From positions 1,485,501-1,549,500 of the forward strand of contig BSBM01000646.1 of NCBI GenBank assembly GCA_027924585.1: a stretch of 64,000 nt of DNA, written 5' to 3'. The notes beneath the pieces were generated by a model, which was not told the origin of the DNA, ran no database searches, and saw only the letters and a list, made by a program, of their open reading frames with translations. The number at the start of each line of letters is the position of its first letter. The stretch's first letter is position 1. The DNA is from Larix kaempferi. Its lineage: Eukaryota > Streptophyta > Pinopsida > Pinales > Pinaceae. The translations under genes and the position numbers were made by a program. Positions 30,764-42,211 of this stretch are shown in pieces.

Positions 30764-31500
30764 GTGTATTTATTTTTTGAAACTAAATGAATGATTGATG
30801 AAAGTTTAAAGTAAGAAAAATTGTTTTATATTGATTCACCTCCCTCTTACTATAAGTATAATTTCTTGAACTCGTCCCAGGCATGAAGCAATTACTCAGG
30901 TCACTTGCTTTAACTAATGCTTCAACCATTAAACATAATTTATCAACAACAGAATACTTGAATGTACATTTTGTTGTAGGATTTGATATGGTCCTGGTTC
31001 TTGTTTGATGGATTTATTATGATTTTAAATGTTTCCCACTCTCTAGGCGTGTTATACATGTCCCACAACATTCACAATTCCACCTATTGCATTCATGGCT
31101 CCAACAAATTGTTTACTGAAGGCTCTGAGCTGGTAGGTACCATCTTTCACATGCCATACCTATAGTTGTAATTGCAGTTAGACACATTGATGGTTTTCAC
31201 ATTAAATACCCTAAATTCCCTACCAATTATTAAAAAAAATCAGCAAATTTTATACAAAACCTGAGGATTCCATTCTTAGAGCCCATGCTCTTAATTGCTC
31301 AAGCAAAAACTTTCCCAAATCCTTCCATTCACAAACTAATTTTAGTGTTATGGGATTCTAGATTTACCCTTAGAAATGTACAAGTAAATTTGCAACTTGA
31401 ATAGGTATAAGTGCACTTCACACATGTGCCTTTAACATATGAATACTATGCTTATACAAATACAACATCTAGAAAAGAGTTTCTCCAAGATGATAAGGAG
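30764..31500. other. Unassigned AT-rich sequence
   Basis: No supportable gene. It begins with the right half of the sequence split by LARD-2 and runs into the hAT relic. Weak hAT-like residues may begin near 31440, but I could not fix an end or terminal inverted repeat. Confidence 0.4.
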
Positions 31501-31521
31501 GTATATTAGAAAAATCTAAGA

Positions 31522-34461
31522 GATAAGATTTTCCATAGCCAATTTTACTCCATTTTAGTTGATGAAAGAATTGATCAAACTATGGAGCACCATTTGATTA
31601 TTTATATTACATATTTGAAAAATGAAATAAGAGGTTAATGTGTAACAAAATTCATATGCTTGGTTCAAATAATAGATCGAACAACTTGATCTATGTATGA
31701 TGCAATGAGAACTCTTTTAATGGAGATGGATTTATCTTTGATGAAGTTAGTAGGATTTGGATCTAATGGGGAGTCTTCCATGTGGGTTATTCGTGAAGTT
31801 TTATCTTCTAAGATACGTCGACATGCTCCTCGTTTATTAGATATCCATTTCATAGCTAATAGATAAGCATTAATAGCAAATTATGCTTGATCTCATTTTC
31901 TAGGGTTGCAATATATTGATAATTTTGCAACCAAAGTTTATTCATGACTTGGGATACCTACTAAAAGACATATCAGAAGTGAAAGAGCTAATGGAATCAT
32001 TTCAAATCACTAAGTTATATGTTTTACAAATTCATCAAATATGTGGCTCTCTAGAGGAAGGTTCATGGAAAGACTCATCAAACTCATGCTCACTTTGTTA
32101 AAAAATTGGGGGTTAGGGGAGAAAAATATGTATGAGTAGGCAACAATATTTCAAGTGCACTTTTTTATTCATTTTCTTTCATATGTGCTCATTGATTTAA
32201 ATAAGTTGAATCAAAAGTTCCAAGAGGATCATGTTGATATTACCTCTATTGGGACTACTCTAGGTGTTACTATTAACAAGCTTCATAAACAATTTTTGGG
32301 AGGCATGTTAGGGGTAGGTGCACTGCACATATTCTCTTTTTTTAATTAGAGCACGAGGAGGAACCCTTATTTTGTAGATAGCACAGGTATGGTACATTTA
32401 CATCCATTGAGGTTTGAAATTTTTTCAAAGATACAAAGACCGGGGACACTAGATGATTGCATTCTTTTAGGGAAATGTTTTGTGATGAAGATAATTGAAT
32501 ATTTAGATAGGAGATTCAAATATATTCCTATAATTAATGCTGCCAAGTTTTTCAACCCTCATCATTATTATAAAGAAATAGATGATAGAGAATATCAAAC
32601 AAACATATGGTTCAAAATGTATATGTGAAATGTAACGTACCCATCACTTAATCCAGCCAAGAGATGGGACATTATCTAAATTTGAGCTTCTAAAATTCCC
32701 CCCCATATCCATACTATGGATTCACAACATTTAATTTACTTGTGCAGATGCATAACAAAAATACATAGCGGAAATAAAATACACCCACACACACAACACA
32801 TGCATATGCAAGCTTAATCATTACAAGCATAAATTAAAACATTGTAGATTCAATACAAAAGAATGATTATATTTAACAAAAGAAGATCAAAGCAACTATT
32901 TGTGTAAGAGCGATTTTCCACCGAACCGTAGGCGCTATGTCCAACATATACTCTTTTTGTTGAGAGACCACCCCCAAGCTAGGCTATGAGGCCACCATGA
33001 CGAAGGAAATGCCTACAGGTTTCTCTCTATCAACCCACAACCCATTTTGCTCATTATGCTTAGCCAAAAAATCGTATAGAGCTCTACAGGGATCTCACTA
33101 AGCCATCATAGCCTGTCACTCCTTCCAAATGCCCCACACAACAGAAGAAATGAATTTCCCTTCACTGATCCACAATTCCCTCAATAAATCCAACCCTTAC
33201 AGTACTTACTAGTGCATGTAGTAAAATTCCAACTTGTTGTATGCTATTGGAGAACCTCCTGCAACATTAATTAATGGCTTCTCAAGCATCCAAAAGTAGA
33301 ATAACTCAATCGGTAAAGGTTCCTAGCTTTCCCAACCTCTATGCTCACTTACAATCATCTATTTTTCATTCAAAAAGGAAACTCTATCTCCAAATTCGAA
33401 TTTCTGTGTTATACAGACTCTGGTAATGGTCATGAACAACAATAGGAAAACTCTTCGTAATGTAGAAGTATGCATGAGAGAATGATAGAATGAGTGTTGA
33501 CTCCAAGGGATATGAGATGATGGTGAAAATACATCTGACATAGTTTTTGACTATAGAAGAAAAGGACTTCTGACAGCTGAGAAAACTATCACCACCACCA
33601 TGCTTCAATAATTGCATGAAGTGACTTTCCCCACCAAACTCACATGCATTCAATGACTAGGTTTAATAGTCAAGAGAATGTAATTGGTTCATTTAAAGCA
33701 CATGGCAGAATTTTGGATGAGTTCTAAGGTTGACCCATGGCAGCAAAGGATTTAGCTTCCCATAGGCCCCCTTTACTCTTCCTCTCTGGTAGAATCATAG
33801 CCCCTCTAGTGCTCTTTACACAACCATCATGGACCATTTTATTATTTTCCAACATAATTATTACATATATTTCGAATTGGCATGATAAACCAACCATACG
33901 GTCCAAATAAAAACATATACATCATACATGCCTAGCCATTCACTAGTTGGGTCTTGGCCTTGAGCTCCACACTAGGAATCCATACTATCATATTTACATC
34001 ATTTACATAATTTTGATTAAATAAATTCCAAGTCAAAATTGGGGGTATTACATGAAAAGTTTAGTGTTGAGGACTCACCTATTGTGGATACTGTTAAATG
34101 TTTGGGTGAAATGGATGAATTTATTTGTACTATTTATAAATCATACCCTTAAAAGCATATGTTTGGAGCATGGGATCTATGTGGAGATGAACCTGAACGG
34201 TTTGAAGGCTTTTCTTGTTTGATGTGATTATGAAAAGCTATCCTTGTGATTCAAGCAAGTACAACAGTGTGTGAAAGAGGCTTCTCAAAATTAAATAGGA
34301 TAAAAAATGATGATAGATCAAGACTTTCATTGGAGACATTGGATATGTTAATGTTTCTCTCTCTTAGTGCACCACATGCTCTAAATGAGGTAGATTTGAA
34401 TGATATTTATGATGTATGGAAACAAATGAAAAATAACAAGCCTCTTCCATTGGGAAAATAG
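31522..34461 (+). pseudogene. hAT-family transposase relic, split by a solo LTR
   Basis: Plus-strand frames contain FYSILVDERIDQTMEHHLII (the hAT catalytic-core motif, usually SILVDESTD) and LMKLVGFGSNGESSMWVIRE (usually VGFGSDGASVM.G). Further on come LTLLKNWGLGEKN, LIDLNKLNQKFQEDHVDITS and a long helical part to NAAKFFNPHHYYKEIDDREY. After the LTR (32631-34052) come SPIVDTVKCLGEMDEFICTI and the C-terminal dimerisation domain, STTVCERGFSKLNRIKNDDR followed by SRLSLETLDMLMFLSL. Several stops and shifts show that it is dead. It resembles the hAT subgroup related to ZNF862-type proteins. The N-terminal BED zinc finger and terminal repeats were not found. Confidence 0.85.
32631..34052 (-). mobile_element. 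Solo LTR, family F, copy 2
   Basis: 1422 bp, reverse of 21140-22566: plus strand TGTAACGTACCC to GGGGGTATTACA, flanked by perfect TGAAA (32626-32630 and 34053-34057). It splits the hAT transposase relic. Open frames within it (for example 33384-33653) are not genes. Confidence 0.92.
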
Positions 34462-36070
34462 ATTGATATTTTTAGTGATGTAAGCTCAAATAATTTTGAA
34501 GAATATCAAATGAATCAAAGAAAAATATGTTTTCTTATAATTTTTTGTTGGAATGTGCTCATTTATGTAAAATAATAATAATGTTTTGGACTTTATTAAT
34601 TTCAAAGAAAATTTTGTTTATTTCTTAGGATTTATTGAAAATTTATCATTTATTCATGTAGGGAGTGTTTAATTATTTAAGATTGTAAAAATTTGGTAGG
34701 GTAATAATTATTTTTTGCATTTGTTTGAAGGGTTTCATTAATTTATACTTGTCAAATGAAATACAATTATTTATACCATCCTTCATCTTTGAAGGGATGG
34801 AAGAATATATACCCTTCAAATTGGAATTAAGTCCCACCCTTCAAATTTGGTCATTGGTTGAGGATTGAATCACTGTCACCATAAATTGTTAATGAAAAAA
34901 TCTGTTTGGTTAATTACGGTCCATCCATCTATATTCTTCAAATTGGTGATTGGTTTACAGATGGTTTGCAAGATAGATTTGCTTTGTTTTCAATGGAGGA
35001 AAACATGATGTTTAGATCTATATGATTTATTGAAGATTTTGATCACTTCCCTCACATTCTTAGGTTGTGCCTTCAACTAAAATTTCTTCAAACATCTTCC
35101 TTTGAGTCTCTAGTTGCTTGTGGCTATCAAGAAGGTACATTAAGATGTTGTTCTTTCAGTGTCATTTTACCCTTTTTCTTCCCTCTTCAAACATTAATTA
35201 CATTCAGATGTTTGATAATATTGATTATAAATCTTTGTTACCCTTATGTTTATCATCTCAAAATTAATAACAAAAATGACATGGACCAACTAAAAAAATC
35301 AATTGACATATGCAAGCTAATTCCAACCTACTTAATTACGTTGCCAAAAAGTATGTTACAGTTAATTTGAAATAAATATAACTCTCAATTTGACATTTTT
35401 ACTGGTGAATAATCTATCAAATCAATGTAACTAGCAATGTGATGTTTTTACTGATGAATAATCTATCAAAATTATTAGTATGTTTACATATAATTATGAT
35501 ACATAATTCATTAAAATCATTACTCTTTATTAATACCTATTTGGTAGAGTTTAAATGAAACTCTAAGGTATAGATATACATCTAGCGTAGTTCACCCGTG
35601 CTAGCAAAAATCTCCCCATAACATGGGTGATAGTGAGAGTTGCGACTCGTTTGTGATCACATGAATTTGCATTGAAAAAAGCCTTCCTTTTAGTTAAGAG
35701 GAAATCAAAATTTTAAATTGAAAAAATTAGTCTGTATTAAGATTAAGACAAAGTTTTTAAATTAGATACTAAAATAGTAACTAAGTATTTTTATTTTATT
35801 TTAAATTTCAATATTAATTTTAACTTATTGAGTAATTATTCCAATTACATGTAAAAGTAAGATTGATATGAAAAATTATTATAAATATCAAAATTTAGAT
35901 TTGTCATTAACTTAGAAAATCATTGAAAATTCAAATTTTGGATTTGTCATTAACTTGGAAAATCTTTGAAAATTCTAATAAATATAATTGTTCTAATATT
36001 AATAACTAAGTTCTTAATTTATTTTAGTTTTTTAATTTTAAACAATTTTCAATATTTAAATTTATAGCTA
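34462..36070. other. AT-rich intergenic sequence
   Basis: No gene. A short direct repeat with ATTTGTCATTAACTTAGAAAA / ...CTTGGAAAA text occurs twice at 35900-35990. It may contain the remaining 3' part of the hAT element, but no end is recognisable. Confidence 0.5.
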
Positions 36071-36350
36071 CTTAATATTACCCCCATATTAAAAGGGAAA
36101 ATCCCACATATTATCCTTCCATATTCAAAAATATAGGAAATAGTATTTCTACATGCCTCTTTAAGTAGCATACTCTCATGTTGTATACTTTTATGTGTGT
36201 TTTAACCATGTATATTTTCAAAAACTTATTCAACAACTTAATATTACCCAATATTAAAAGGGAAAATCCCACATATTATCTTTACATATTCAAAAATATA
36301 TAGATGGTATTTACAGCTACATGCCTCTTTGAGTAGCAAGCACCATCTCC
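36071..36350. repeat. 166 bp tandem duplication
   Basis: CTTAATATTACCC...TTAAAAGGGAAAATCCCACA starts at 36071 and again at 36237, with a shared tail ACATGCCTCTTTRAGTAGCA. The two units differ by scattered substitutions, so the duplication is not recent. Confidence 0.8.
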
Positions 36351-36997
36351 AATGGGAAAACAATGCAACCCCCCAAAAGGGAATGGAAGCTTTCACCGGG
36401 TCAAACATAAGGCTCCTCACACCCTCAACCCCACAAATTTTATATTTATGAATAAAAAGACATTCAATAAATCTATATGAAATGTAAACTGATTAGAAAT
36501 AAAAACACAATCTTCATTGGACAGGTTAGGTTCATGCATAACAGCTCACTTGACAATAGAGAAATATCTCTTGTAGGAAAACATTACACCCCCACAGGGA
36601 ATGGAACCTAGGCTTGCACTGAATAAACCATAAGGAGCCACATAGCCTATGCACATGAGGGGTAAAAGTCCGCTCTGAGCGCGCTTCAAGTACGCTTGAC
36701 TATAATGATGAGTGCTTTCCTTCAAAAGTTGGTTTAGCCCTAGCGTGATCAAGGCTCTCTGCCACAAATGTATGAAATTTTTTGATAGTGTAAGAATCGT
36801 TCCTCACATCCAATAAGATTACGAGATATTTTTAAATTTTGAATTTTATATAAATTCATAGTACATTAAATTAATGCACTTGCTCTAGCCTCGTCCTCGT
36901 CATGTGCACGGAAAGGTGCTATAGAGGTGCTCCCTTTACTCATGTGTGAAACCTAACAGATGGACCACGCCCTAAGCCTCACAAATTTTATATTTAT

Positions 36998-37203
36998 TGT
37001 TGGAGGGGACCCTTTGGGCTCCTTAGTTGTCATTAGTTACTTATGTAAAGAAGCAGTTGGAGCGGGTGGAACCGCTCCAACCACATATATGATGTATAAA
37101 TAACTAGTTCAAGATGAATACAAACAGTTGGATGCATTCAACTCATCTCCCTTGTCTTGATTATCTTTGTGTGTATGCATTTACTATCTACTTGAATACA
37201 ACA
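36998..37203 (+). repeat. 5' LTR of element E
   Basis: TGTTGGAGGGGACCC to TTGAATACAACA. TATA-like GATGTATAAATAACTAG near 37091. The primer site starts three bases later. Confidence 0.92.
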
Positions 37204-37205
37204 TC

Positions 37206-37219
37206 TGGCGCCGTTGCCG
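37206..37219 (+). other. Primer-binding site of element E (tRNA-Asp type)
   Basis: TGGCGCCGTTGCCG, complementary to the tRNA-Asp 3' end, a different primer from all other elements in the window where one could be read. Confidence 0.88.
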
Positions 37220-39286
37220 TCTTCTTCTGGTCTGGGTGACAGCAGCAGTAGAGGGAGCCGGTTCGAACCTGAAATAAAGCGTGAGGTAGAAGAAACCTGC
37301 AAGAAAACGTTAAAGACTGACTGTGCGTAGATAAAGAAGTCTTCTACCAGAAACATAGTTTTGTTGATCAAGTCGTGGAGCTGAAGGAAAAAGATTGCGC
37401 ATTTATATTTGGTTGCTGCCAATTGACTGAATGCAAAATAACTTTACAGGGAGCCATCTAAAATCCTACCATAGAAAGAATGTAAGTTAAATGTGTTTAT
37501 GGTTGGAATCTATTAAAACTCTGTCGACCAACAATATATTTTCTATACATGTTTGTATATGGAACCGATTATGTCGAAAAACACCAAGCGTAAGCTTTGC
37601 ATTAGATGTTGGAAACTTTGTCGATCTTCTTCCAAGACAATCCACCCATTGTTCAATGCACGTAATGATTACAAGAGCCTGTTGATTAGAAGGAACTGAT
37701 ATAGCTTGAGATTGTTGCTAGTTGTCGAAGTATTGTCAATTTCACCCACGACCATAGTTGTTGAAGCTTACTTGCAAAAGATTTGCAGAGAATGTGGTGC
37801 ATTTTTGTATCAAAACCTTTCAACCACAATAAGTACAACCGCATGGCGTAGGCTCGACCATTTTAAATCTATCCAATATCCATTGTCTGTCGAATATAAA
37901 ACAGTAATGCCGACTGTTTATCGACATGAACAAGTGATTGGAAGAATTTAACCAACCGCATGCTCATCCTGCCATGGCAGTGATCCTTGTAATAGAAGAC
38001 TGCCGTGTACTGTTAAAAGAATTATGTGCAAACAAAGATACTACCTATCGTTGAATCTATACCAGTCTTTGAATGGTTAGTCAACCATCAAGTGGAATAA
38101 AAACATGATCCGTGGCAGTCAAAGGTTTAATGCGAAAAAGGTGTCAATGAATTTCAAAGAAGAAGCCAACCAGATTAGTCGTCAATCCATCAACGCTAAA
38201 TAATATATGTAAATTGATTGATTTTCTGAACTAAACAACATGTCTAGGCACTGCTCGACCCAAGCATTTCAACAGTCCATCGATACATCTACTAGCAAAA
38301 GTGTACTTGCTACGTCGACTGCATTACTTCAGGCCGAACACCACCATTGTCGACCACAGTTTCAATGGTACAAGTTAATTCAAATACTCAAATATTTTTG
38401 GTCAATATTAAGTTATTTTCCCTTGAATATTGAGTCATTGATATAGTTGAGCATGGTATACTTTATTGATGGACCTTATTTTTATCCAATATGAGTTGGT
38501 TGGTTAACATGGATAGTCCATGTGTTACAATTATGTTAAAGTATGAGGATGGTCGACGATGTTAAAATATGCAAAAGTTAAAGTATGATAAAGTGGCCAA
38601 CATAAAATTAGATGATGGTTGGATCACTTTAGTTATAAATATGGTCAGGTCACTTTATTTTTAAAATGTGGTCGAGAATTGGTCGATGTTAAAATATGGT
38701 CAGAATTTTCCTTTGGTCGATGTCGACATATTACTAAAGTTGTCTTGTATTTTGGTCGATAAGATAACCTTTTTGTATTATAATTTTGTAATTCAACCGG
38801 TCTCTAGTCGACTTAGTAAGTCATGTCGAGTCAAGTAAGTCATGTCAAGTCGAGTCAAGTCGACCAATATCAGGCGGTATCGTCCACAAGCAACAACGAC
38901 ACATTCAAAACTTGTAGGAAGCCTCACAACAGATGATTCTATGAAAACCATGTACTCAAGCAAAAGACATCTATACCACATAGAGAAAGTGCTTCATGCT
39001 TAATAATGACAAAAGAACACTTAAATTGATCAAGCCCCCTGGTGTTGAAACACATAAACATCTATTCAGTGTCATTTCAGAAGTTTTTTAGGTAGTTGGT
39101 GAGTTGGTGTAATGGCAGAGCATGGAAGCCTAGAATTTCATGGACTGTGGAAGATGAATTCAATAGGAAGGTGAAGGGGTGAGGCTCGATTGCCCACTAC
39201 CAAAGTGCTGACAAAGACTAAAGGAATCGCAGTTCTTGGTTGTTCATGTTTCTTCGGGACGAAGAAAGATTTTGAGGTGGGGTATA

Positions 39287-39492
39287 TGTTGGAGGGGACC
39301 CTTTGGGCTCCTTAGTTGTCATTAGTTACTTATGTAAAGAAGCAGTTGGAGCCAGTGGAATCGCTCCAACCACATATATGATGTATAAATAACTAGTTCA
39401 AGATGAATACAAACAATTGGATGCATTCGACTCATCTCTCTTCTCTTGATTATCTCTGTGTGTATGCATTTACTATCTACTTGAATACAACA
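39287..39492 (+). repeat. 3' LTR of element E
   Basis: Matches 36998-37203 end to end, ending in TACAACA directly before the TTTAT duplicate. Confidence 0.92.
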
Positions 39493-39497
39493 TTTAT

Positions 39498-40628
39498 AAA
39501 TAAAAAAACATTCAATAAATCTATATAAAACATAAATTGATTGGTAATTCATTGGATGGATTAGGTTCAAGGTTGGAATTTGATGGGCATATGCCTGTCA
39601 TGAGGTATTTTACCTGTCAAAATACTATTAAAAATTCTAACAAACCATCTTAAAGAATGGGAAAACAATTTGCTAGGACGTATTTTTTATGGTTAATTAT
39701 TTTTTCAAACTGTCATTAATTTTTATTAATAGGCTTGTTAATATATGTGTATGCCTAGGTAAGTGGTGTGCAATAGGTGGTTTTTATTATATATGTAGTA
39801 ACGGAAATTGAAACTTTCCCACTTGATTGAAACTTTCCCATTTGATTGAAGAGTATGTGGGTTAGTTTTCCTTCAATGGAGATGGCTTTGCTTTCATTTC
39901 ATGCCTTCTTTCTTTCTTATATTGACCTAGTGTTGTCCCAATATGGGGTTGTACCCTTCCTTTTAGTGCCTTTCCCTGGCCTTTGTGCCCTTCCTTCAGA
40001 GGAAGAGTTAGTTTTCAAGTCTGAAAGTGCAACTCCAAGAGAGAGGTGGGTACCATTTTAGAAGAAGAAGTCAGTTTTAAATTACGTTAACGAAGTAATT
40101 AACCCAAACACCCGACAAGCGTCAACAATTTATCAGCTACCAAATGTACCAAGCATCGACAATTTATGGGCTATCGAATTTACCAAGCATCACCTATGGA
40201 ATTTTAGACATGCTTGTTATTTGGTTACGAGCCTCAAAAGTTAGAAGCACCTGTTGAACTTAGATATCCATTTCTTTAGGCAGTTTGAAAATGCTCTCCT
40301 CTGGCTGCCACAAACTTGGAGCTACTATTTTTGGTAAGATGTTATTTTCAATTTTTTTTATAAATTTGATAATAATCTAAAAACAAATTTTAATGAAACT
40401 CTTCTGTGTTTTTTCTTAAACATGAAATTGTTTTTGTTATTTTGATATTGATTTGGGTTACCACTCCTGACTAACAAAGGCATTGAAACATGGTTTTGTT
40501 GTGAGAGGCTCCCTATCCCACTTTGTCCACTTCCAATACTTCCAAGTTACAATTTATAGGTCTTGTTGCTAAAAAAATTTCGCGTATCTATTTGCAATTT
40601 TTTTTAAATGATTTATTTAATATGTGTT
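39498..40628. other. Intergenic sequence between element E and the retroposon
   Basis: The left 80 bp (ACATTCAATAAATCTATATA) repeats the stretch at 36440-36530, so element E landed in one unit of an older ~550 bp duplication. An open frame at 39846-40061 has no recognisable domain, and I do not call it a gene. Confidence 0.5.
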
Positions 40629-40646
40629 AAAACTTAGGAACATTTT

Positions 40647-42193
40647 CCCCCACTGCGAGTGCATCATGGCACTGACACTTCCCCTATCTTGCCTACCATC
40701 TTTGTCATTTGTCCTGCCTCCAGCTGCCACCCTCCTGCTAGTTGCATGAGAAGAGCGCTCCTTTGCTCCTCCCCCGACCGCATGCACACCATGGCTAAAC
40801 ACGATGCAGCAAATGAGCTCACCCACCAAGTTGCTGGCATCATCCCTGGGACGCCCTCTACCACCCAAGTGCCCTCCCATGCATCTGTTTAATTACACAG
40901 GTGGCTCCTTGGCTCGAAACCTTGCTTCACTTCTGTCACTTGACCGCTCCCCGCGTGCGCAAGGTCCTGTCTATTGCTGTTCAGTTGCTGGGAGTATTAT
41001 CCCTCATTACTCCCATGCAAAGGAATGATATTAGTCATCCTCTGGATATTATGACCAGTAATTTCCCTCAACTTGATAAATTCTCAGCCCCGATGCTCCT
41101 CTCTTCCATTGATGCCCGGCAATTTGCTCTACTGTGAAAGGGTTCGACCTTCATTTTTGGGGAACTAGGTTGCACCCACAGAAGCTCCCACTCTGGTTCT
41201 TTCTCATTTGCTGTCGCTTGGACTCTCAATTCGCAGTCTCTTAGTTCTTATCCCCCTGATGCTCAACCTCTCTTCGCTCCTTTTTTGTGGTCTCCCTGGC
41301 CTCCTGCTTTTGTTCTGACCACCCCCAAACTCCCTGACCTGATTGTAAATCGCTTCCCCTACTGCTCTCCCTGTTCACCTGCAAACATGCCGCCCAAAAA
41401 ATTTCGCACTAAGGACTCCATTCTGGCTTCTGCAAAGCCGAACCAGTGCACCGAACCTAGTGGGTCTTCCAACTCGCCTCCCATGAGACTCATGCAGGGG
41501 GTGGTGGACAAAGCCTATAAGTTGCATTCGCAAATTTTGATTCAATCCCAAGCTGAAATTACAGAAGCCGAAGATGATACCAAGGTTGCGTGCAGCTGCA
41601 TGACAGACGAGGAAATAAGAGAAGAATTTGAAGCTCTTATCCCGGATCCAAGAAATCCTAGAGGTAGAGCCACCCTCTATCAAAAAACCTTGGACCTGCA
41701 CCGGACTCATAAATACATCTTAGGCAAGGCCCTCACTAACAGGAATGAAGCTCAGGTAGAAATTCTCCTTCAGCTTGATGAACTGCAAGACATGATGAAG
41801 TAGCTCCTGTACAACCAGCAGCAATTCGCCCATTGTTTGGGGATCACTCTTGCCAAGGATCCCACTACTCAATCGGTGTAGCCGGACCACACCAGTAGGT
41901 AAGTCTTGGCGGACTTCTGGGCTCTTAGTTTTATCTCTTCATGCTTTTATTACTGTTTTGTTCATATAAGTTTTACAGTATTGATAGACATAGATACTGC
42001 TACTTGACTTTCCAGTTTTTAGATGCCATCCCTACTTTTGAGGTCTGTTTTCTCTATTATGAGAGGGCCTATAGAACTTATTTGTTATTTTTGAGGTCTG
42101 TTTTATCTTCTTTGAGAGGGCCTATATACTCTGAAACTCTGTACATTTTGGAAATGATAATATAAGGACCTGAAACTAGCTTATAAAAAAAAA
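40647..42193 (+). mobile_element. Retroposed copy with poly(A) tail and 18 bp target duplication
   Basis: A 1.55 kb insert, clearly richer in G+C than its surroundings, ending in a run of about 13 A. The 18-mer AAAACTTAGGAACATTTT lies at both ends (40629-40646 and 42194-42211), which is the signature of LINE-machinery retroposition. A plus-strand frame from the Met at 41388 encodes about 138 residues (MPPKKFRTKDSILASAKPNQ...). It has a helical charged tail (TDEEIREEFEALIPDP, then AQVEILLQLDELQDMMK) and no domain I recognise. No RT or endonuclease is present. It could be a 5'-ORF1 plus 3'-end deletion derivative of a LINE, or a processed gene copy. Confidence 0.8.
41388..41803 (+). CDS. Unknown 138-residue reading frame in the retroposed copy
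   Basis: Start chosen at the Met of MPPKKFRTKD because the upstream in-frame part is hydrophobic and unlike a coding start. The N-terminus is basic and Ser/Pro-rich; from about residue 40 the protein is predicted helical and acidic, possibly a coiled coil (QSQAEITEAEDD, EEIREEFEAL, VEILLQLDELQDMM). After the stop, LLYNQQQFAHCLGITLAKDP continues in frame, so the stop may be a mutation. I do not know the family. LINE ORF1 proteins and plant nuclear coiled-coil proteins are both possible. Confidence 0.35.
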
Positions 42194-42211
42194 AAAACTT
42201 AGGAACATTTT

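Larger units (their letters stand above)
36998..39492 (+). mobile_element. Short non-autonomous LTR element E with tRNA-Asp primer site
   Basis: 2495 bp with LTRs 36998-37203 and 39287-39492 (206 bp each, about eight differences by eye). Perfect TTTAT duplications lie at 36993-36997 and 39493-39497. The primer site TGGCGCCGTTGCCG (37206-37219) matches the 3' end of plant tRNA-Asp, the primer used by Athila-type gypsy elements among others. A weak tract GAGGTGGGG precedes the 3' LTR. The 2.08 kb interior has no protein domain; it is rich in GTCGA/TCGAC words, especially 38540-38880. In size it lies between TRIM and LARD elements. Confidence 0.9.

Noticed and set aside
40617-40880. Overlapping frames on both strands at the retroposon start
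   Set aside because: G+C-rich sequence gives several open frames with no domain; only the frame from 41388 is reported, at low confidence.
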